From Apostichopus parvimensis (Eukaryota > Echinodermata > Holothuroidea > Aspidochirotida > Stichopodidae), in contig KN883821.1 in NCBI GenBank assembly GCA_000934455.1, positions 23,349-56,202 on the forward strand: DNA of 32,854 nucleotides, read 5' to 3'. The notes under the pieces are model-generated. The model was not told the origin of the DNA. It was given only the letters and a program-made list of their open reading frames with translations, and made no database searches. Shown piece by piece: positions 29,082 to 32,854 of this stretch. The number at the start of each line of letters is the position of its first letter. Within the stretch, counting starts at the first letter, position 1. A program made the position numbers and the translations under genes.

Positions 29082-31982
29082 GTATGTATACAAAATATCA
29101 CCTCTCGGTTGTTCTACTTACCAGTATTTCCTTCACAAAACCCGTCCCACCCAACCCCACCCCACCCACCCATTTATCATCTTGTCCATTATGGGTTTAT
29201 CGCATGGAGCATGCGTACATGCCATTAAATTATGCGCCTGTATGTCTGAGTGTCGTAAGATGCTTTTGATGGAAGTAATTGTGGTATGTGTACAATGTGT
29301 GTCACGTTCTGTTTATTACCTGTGTTTTTTAATCCCCCCCCCCCCACCCCACCAACCTGTTTTCCATGTCAGTACTGACTCCCGAAAAATGTCTGTGATA
29401 TTATGATCTCTGTTTAAAATGTGGGCTGAAATATATTGTCTGCAAGGGCAAAACCCATATGGTATAGCTGACTGACAGTTGCAACAGAACTAGATGTGTA
29501 AGCTGTTTGGATACGAAACCGGAACAATATAACATTTTATAACAACAGTAATAAGCATCACTTATAACCCATCGACTTGAAGAAATGATAAATGTAACGT
29601 TCTTCTTCTTTTGATATCCCTTGAGGTACATCATGTGATTTTGAATCTGGTTTTTGCAACTGGGAACAGGATGACAACGACGATTCTGATTGGTTAACGC
29701 GAAATGGCGTCAGTTCTACGCCATCGTGGTTCAAAGGTCCAACCAATGATCATTCTCTGGAATCGATTTACGGTTTGCACATTTTATCTTCAATTATTTT
29801 TTAGTGCTATATATGTTCACGACAACCTCTAAAACGTCGAAGTTTCATATACTATGATATAGCCCGTTGACGTATTTATTCAAGTTGAATGATTTGGAAA
29901 ACAGAACATGAGTTTTCTTGTCTGTTTGTGATGTATAAGAAGATGCCTACCAAGCAAGCAGTAGAATAATCTTTGGATTTGTGTTTCCTTTATAAGAGTT
30001 ATATTTAGCTCACGATAAAGCTTAAAGGGTGTGAAGATTCGCGCAAAGAAACGTCTCATGCCGGTAATCTGACCTAGTTTCGAATGAGGTGTAACAGAAG
30101 TGTTAGACACCACCATCAATCCCAAAAAATACACACACAGCTTGCTACCGTCGGTAATGAGACACTAGTGTACAGTCAATACATACAGCTACGGTCAATA
30201 CCCACAATACAGTGTACATAGCAGCGTGGACATCTCAGGTCTAGATAAAAGATAACAAGGTATCACGTTTCAATACTGTCTGCATTTTGTAGTGACAAGA
30301 AGAAAACACCATTTGCAAGCAACGGAAAGTTAACTTTTTCAGAGCGCGGCACGCGATTTGTGACAAGTCTGTAATGCCTTTAATGTATACAGACCTGCAG
30401 TCACATATTTTTTCTATTGTTTATTGTTTTTGTCTTTATATTCATTTATTGATTTAAAGGTACATATATTTATGTGGATGGTAATCAAACAACGATTAAC
30501 TCCAGGATTCGACTCATCAGTCCACGATATTTTCTAGCTGCTCCTACTTGTAAATTTACAATGTGGTACTATATGTTTGGACTGGAATTTGGTGACCTCG
30601 AGGTCAGGCAGATGACGTCATCGAGGGAGAAAAGGATCCTAAAAGCTTACGACTCACCGCTAGATTATAACCGATGGATATACCTCGAAGCAGCTGTAGA
30701 TCCGTGTGTAACTAATTTCCAGGTATATATGTGTATGTATTTATGTATTTTAGATCCTCCTGCAAGCAGGAACTCGCGAAGAAGCCATCATTGGCTTATG
30801 AAAGCTGCAAGCTGACCGAAGTCAGTCTCTTAGATTCGTATTTAACGTCCATGATTATAAATTGTCAATTGTGAACAACTCGTAACTGGACGACATACAT
30901 TAATCTTGGAGTGACTCGAACTCGGGACCTTATGATTGTAAGGCACCGGCGTTAACCATTGAGCTAACACTCATATTAGGATGATGTAAAACAATTCCAA
31001 AGATTGTTAATGTTGTAAAAGATGACAGAGAAACAAACATATAGTAAATGATGTTAACACGTGCGGATGACCTACGCGGAGTATGCCATACTCGTCGGTG
31101 GTGGGATGGGGAGGGTTAGGGGATAGGGGTAGGGTTCCCATGAGCATTAACGACCGATACAGAATGATTATCGATGCATCATCCATGATACAACTATGAC
31201 GAGACGCTCTATTAGTCAACAACATCACTGCATGTAGCCTGATGTCGTGTACTAAAGCTGTGATGATTCCGTTATACTTCTATACCATTTAGGATGGTTC
31301 TCGAAAAGACATAACTACTTTATAAGGACCTCTACAACAGGGTTTCCCTAACTTTAGCCCCCACGAACCCCTTGTGGATGTCAGAGTTGTAAAAGATCAA
31401 GTTCATAGTGTGATATTGTAATGGAAAAAAGAGTTTGTCGATAGGTACGACTTTTGTACATTAATAAATTATATGATATATCAGATTTTAGTTCAACAAA
31501 AAGTACTCTAGTTTTGACTTTCAGAAACGTCTCACGAACCCCATAGGATGGACTCACGCACCCCCTGGGGGTTCATGCACCCCAGTTAGGGAACCCCTGC
31601 TCTACAACCAATGTACGACACTGCACACATATGAGGTATCACGTGTCAACAACACTATTATCACTAAGGTGATTCCTTTCAAATACGTCACCAGTCACCA
31701 CAGTTATAGTGAACTATACATATTAAAAACCATCGTTAGTTATGAAATGATCTTTTACCCAACAGATTGTTATCGATGCAGAGGACAGACAGCAATTTCC
31801 CTTAGAAGGAGGTTTCGCTGTTGATGATTTAAACTTTGAAAACTGTGCATATGGTGAACCTTCGTCAACGTGTTCAGCAGATTACAACCAATGTAATTCT
31901 GGTCAGTGTTATCTCAAAACTCAGGAATGTAATTTCTTTACGGATTGTTGTGATGGCACAGACGAAGATGGGACCAGATGTG
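28950..31982 (+). CDS. MAM and LDL-receptor class A domain protein, partial (four exons seen)
   Basis: Extracellular or membrane-anchored multidomain protein of the MALRD1 type. Exons are 28950-29081 (LDLRa), 29626-29772 and 30460-30722 (MAM), and 31766-31982 (end of MAM plus a second LDLRa). They join in frame, with LDLRa and MAM borders in phase 1, as usual for shuffled modules. The MAM domain shows [50 protein letters not shown] and [10 protein letters not shown], with the four expected cysteines. The LDLRa domains have six cysteines and the acidic calcium site ([24 protein letters not shown]). The gene runs past the window's end, and the phase-1 acceptor at 28950 shows that at least one exon lies upstream. 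No signal peptide or membrane segment is visible. MAMDC4-like proteins are an alternative. Confidence 0.9.
29180..29283 (+). pseudogene. Decayed tandem duplicate of the LDL-receptor A exon
   Basis: From TTGTCC through GGAGCATGCGTA, ATGCCA, AATTATGCG, TGTCTGA and GTAATTGTGGTATGT it follows the real exon base by base, 202 bases downstream. The flanking intron (CACCTC...TACC, then a C-rich tract) is also duplicated. Relative to the real exon it gains two bases in the acidic calcium-binding stretch and so loses DxSDE in frame. The donor GTATGT is kept, but a good acceptor is not. Probably not spliced into the mature message. Confidence 0.75.
29626..29772 (+). CDS. MAM domain, first exon
   Basis: Acceptor GATATCCCTTGAG, donor G|GTTTGC (a weaker donor). 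Encodes [20 protein letters not shown] and [16 protein letters not shown], the N-terminal third of a MAM domain with its first two cysteines. Confidence 0.9.
30026..30379 (+). mobile_element. TTAA-type MITE, copy 3 (full length, 354 bp)
   Basis: Flanked by TTAA on both sides (30022-30025 and 30380-30383). The ends form an imperfect inverted repeat: AGGGTGTGAAGATTCG on the left against AGGCATTACAGACTTG as the reverse complement of the right end. A TTAA target duplication is known for piggyBac and Kolobok superfamilies; which one applies cannot be decided. It lies in the intron between the two MAM exons. Copies 1 and 3 differ at only scattered bases, which suggests fairly recent activity. Confidence 0.75.
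30460..30722 (+). CDS. MAM domain, second exon
   Basis: Acceptor TTGATTTAAAG, donor CAG|GTATAT. Encodes [39 protein letters not shown] and [11 protein letters not shown]. The donor runs directly into the TGTA-rich tail of a SINE. Confidence 0.92.
30726..30972 (-). mobile_element. SINE family B, full copy with tRNA-like head
   Basis: On the minus strand: head with A box TAGCTCAATGG (30966-30956) and B-box-like GTTCGAGTCAC (30921-30911), then a body ending in the hairpin TCCTGC-TT-GCAGGA (30771-30758) and an ACATA-rich tail. It lies in the intron right after the second MAM exon. Confidence 0.75.
31103..31134 (+). other. G-quadruplex-capable tract
   Basis: GGG-AT-GGGG-A-GGG-TTA-GGGG-ATA-GGGG-TA-GGG: six G-runs with 1-3-base loops, on the coding strand of the MAM/LDLRa gene intron. 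Confidence 0.6.
31338..31599. mobile_element. hAT-type MITE with perfect 8-bp target duplication
   Basis: 262 bp with ends CAGGGTTTCCCTAACT and, reverse-complemented, CAGGGGTTCCCTAACT (one mismatch in 16). It is flanked by CTCTACAA at 31330-31337 and 31600-31607. Terminus and 8-bp duplication fit hAT elements. No open frame of note. Confidence 0.88.
31766..31982 (+). CDS. MAM end plus second LDL-receptor class A domain
   Basis: Acceptor TTTTACCCAACAG, donor G|GTAAGA. Begins [20 protein letters not shown] and DLNFENC (MAM end), then [33 protein letters not shown] (LDLRa). It ends in phase 1, so another exon follows outside the window. Confidence 0.92.
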
Positions 31983-32854
31983 GTAAGAAAAATATAAATC
32001 TCCCCTTCCCCTCCCCCTTCTACCCCAAAGCGGTTTAAAAGACAGTAATATTGCAGCCCCAGATATGCTACAGAGTAAAATAGTGGTCACTGATATTCAA
32101 TTTTCCCCAGGATTGTGTTGCTTCTTAGACACAATTATCGCATTGTAACTTTTTATGTCTGGAAATAAGTTAAGAACCTAAAAAAGAATTTAAAAAAAAA
32201 TCACCCCGCTAAAATGTGGTATGTTATTCTGGAGAGGTGCTCTTGACCAATTTTATGGAAAGCTCATTTTACTATCTTGCTTATAACCAGATATAAATTA
32301 GAGAATAGTTTAAAATATAAACAATTTATCGCAAAAAATAAAAATAAAGGCAAGGTGTGACCTGTGATGTCGTCATCATAGTACAAGTAGTTCCAAAAAA
32401 AAAAAAAAATCAAATTTCGTTTAATAACAACCATGGTTTTGATATCTCTTTGAAATGTTGTGAAATTGAAGTAATTGGTGAGCGGTGAGCCTGTATAAAT
32501 ATGAGTAGTGTATACGTTGCAAAGTAAAACAGATTTTTGTTATTAAAATATATGTTGTGATGATGTCGCTCACTGTGCTGCTCCCAGATAAATACATTTG
32601 AAACTTTCCAAAGATCAAACTATATCGACAGGTGTGGTCGTTCTGATACTGAAATTTGTTTGGGTACATTATCTTTATTTCCTCAATTTGAAACAATTGG
32701 GCATTTTAACATTTTTCATAAGTTTAAATATCGACAGAGTTAATGGTTTATGATGGCCATGGTACATCAACGAAGTTTCCATTTGATTCTGTACAAGTTA
32801 ACAAGATGTATCGTTACGCATAGCACATGAAAGGTTCTACTACAATAAGTCTGG
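31983..32854 (+). other. Last intron segment of the MAM/LDLRa gene
   Basis: AT-rich with a 15-base A-run near 32396. No further exon was recognised before the window ends. Confidence 0.5.

Noticed and set aside
30911-30966. tRNA gene on the minus strand
   Set aside because: Same reasoning: a tRNA-like head attached to a SINE body that is shared with 6761-6958.
1-32854. A new multi-gene defence, toxin or mobile system; retroviral or capsid-bearing element
   Set aside because: Only three ordinary host genes, LINE/SINE remnants and DNA-transposon remnants were found; no LTRs, gag-pol-like, capsid or toxin-like frames were recognised.

Overview
The window is animal nuclear DNA: AT-rich, with short exons separated by GT-AG introns, many decayed transposable elements, and a 170-base run of N (assembly gap). 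The protein families and the repeat types (tRNA-derived SINEs, L2/CR1-like LINE tails, hAT-type and TTAA-flanked MITEs) fit a marine invertebrate deuterostome. An echinoderm, possibly a sea cucumber, is my best guess, but the sequence alone does not prove it.

Three host genes are visible. (1) 1272-15653, plus strand: a complete 8-exon ethanolamine kinase gene (ETNK family, 351 aa), which catalyses the first step of the CDP-ethanolamine route to phosphatidylethanolamine. (2) 25067-21842, minus strand: a complete 4-exon coding region (411 aa) for the mitochondrial 12S rRNA N4-cytidine methyltransferase METTL15 (RsmH/MraW family), probably with a further non-coding 5' exon. (3) 28950-31982, plus strand: four exons of a larger gene encoding alternating LDL-receptor class A and MAM domains (MALRD1-like extracellular protein). 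It continues beyond the window and may also begin before the first exon seen. Genes 1 and 2 converge on about 6.2 kb of intergenic DNA. Genes 2 and 3 lie back to back across about 3 kb. There is no sign that the three act in one pathway.

Most of the rest is introns and repeats. Main items: three copies of a TTAA-flanked MITE (1-320, 2560-2712, 30026-30379); a degenerate hAT transposase fragment (2714-3212); two hAT-type MITEs with perfect 8-bp target duplications (10707-11016 and 31338-31599); two tRNA-derived SINE families; LINE 3' fragments; a 37-bp minisatellite of about 29 units in ETNK intron 4; a 24-bp minisatellite beside it; and a repeat family rich in AGGTCA half-sites around the assembly gap and in intron 3.

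No phage-like, operon-like or otherwise new multi-gene system is present. The observations most worth a second look are four evenly spaced hairpins just after the ETNK stop codon, a decayed tandem copy of the LDL-receptor A exon, and the 37-bp array with its length variants.
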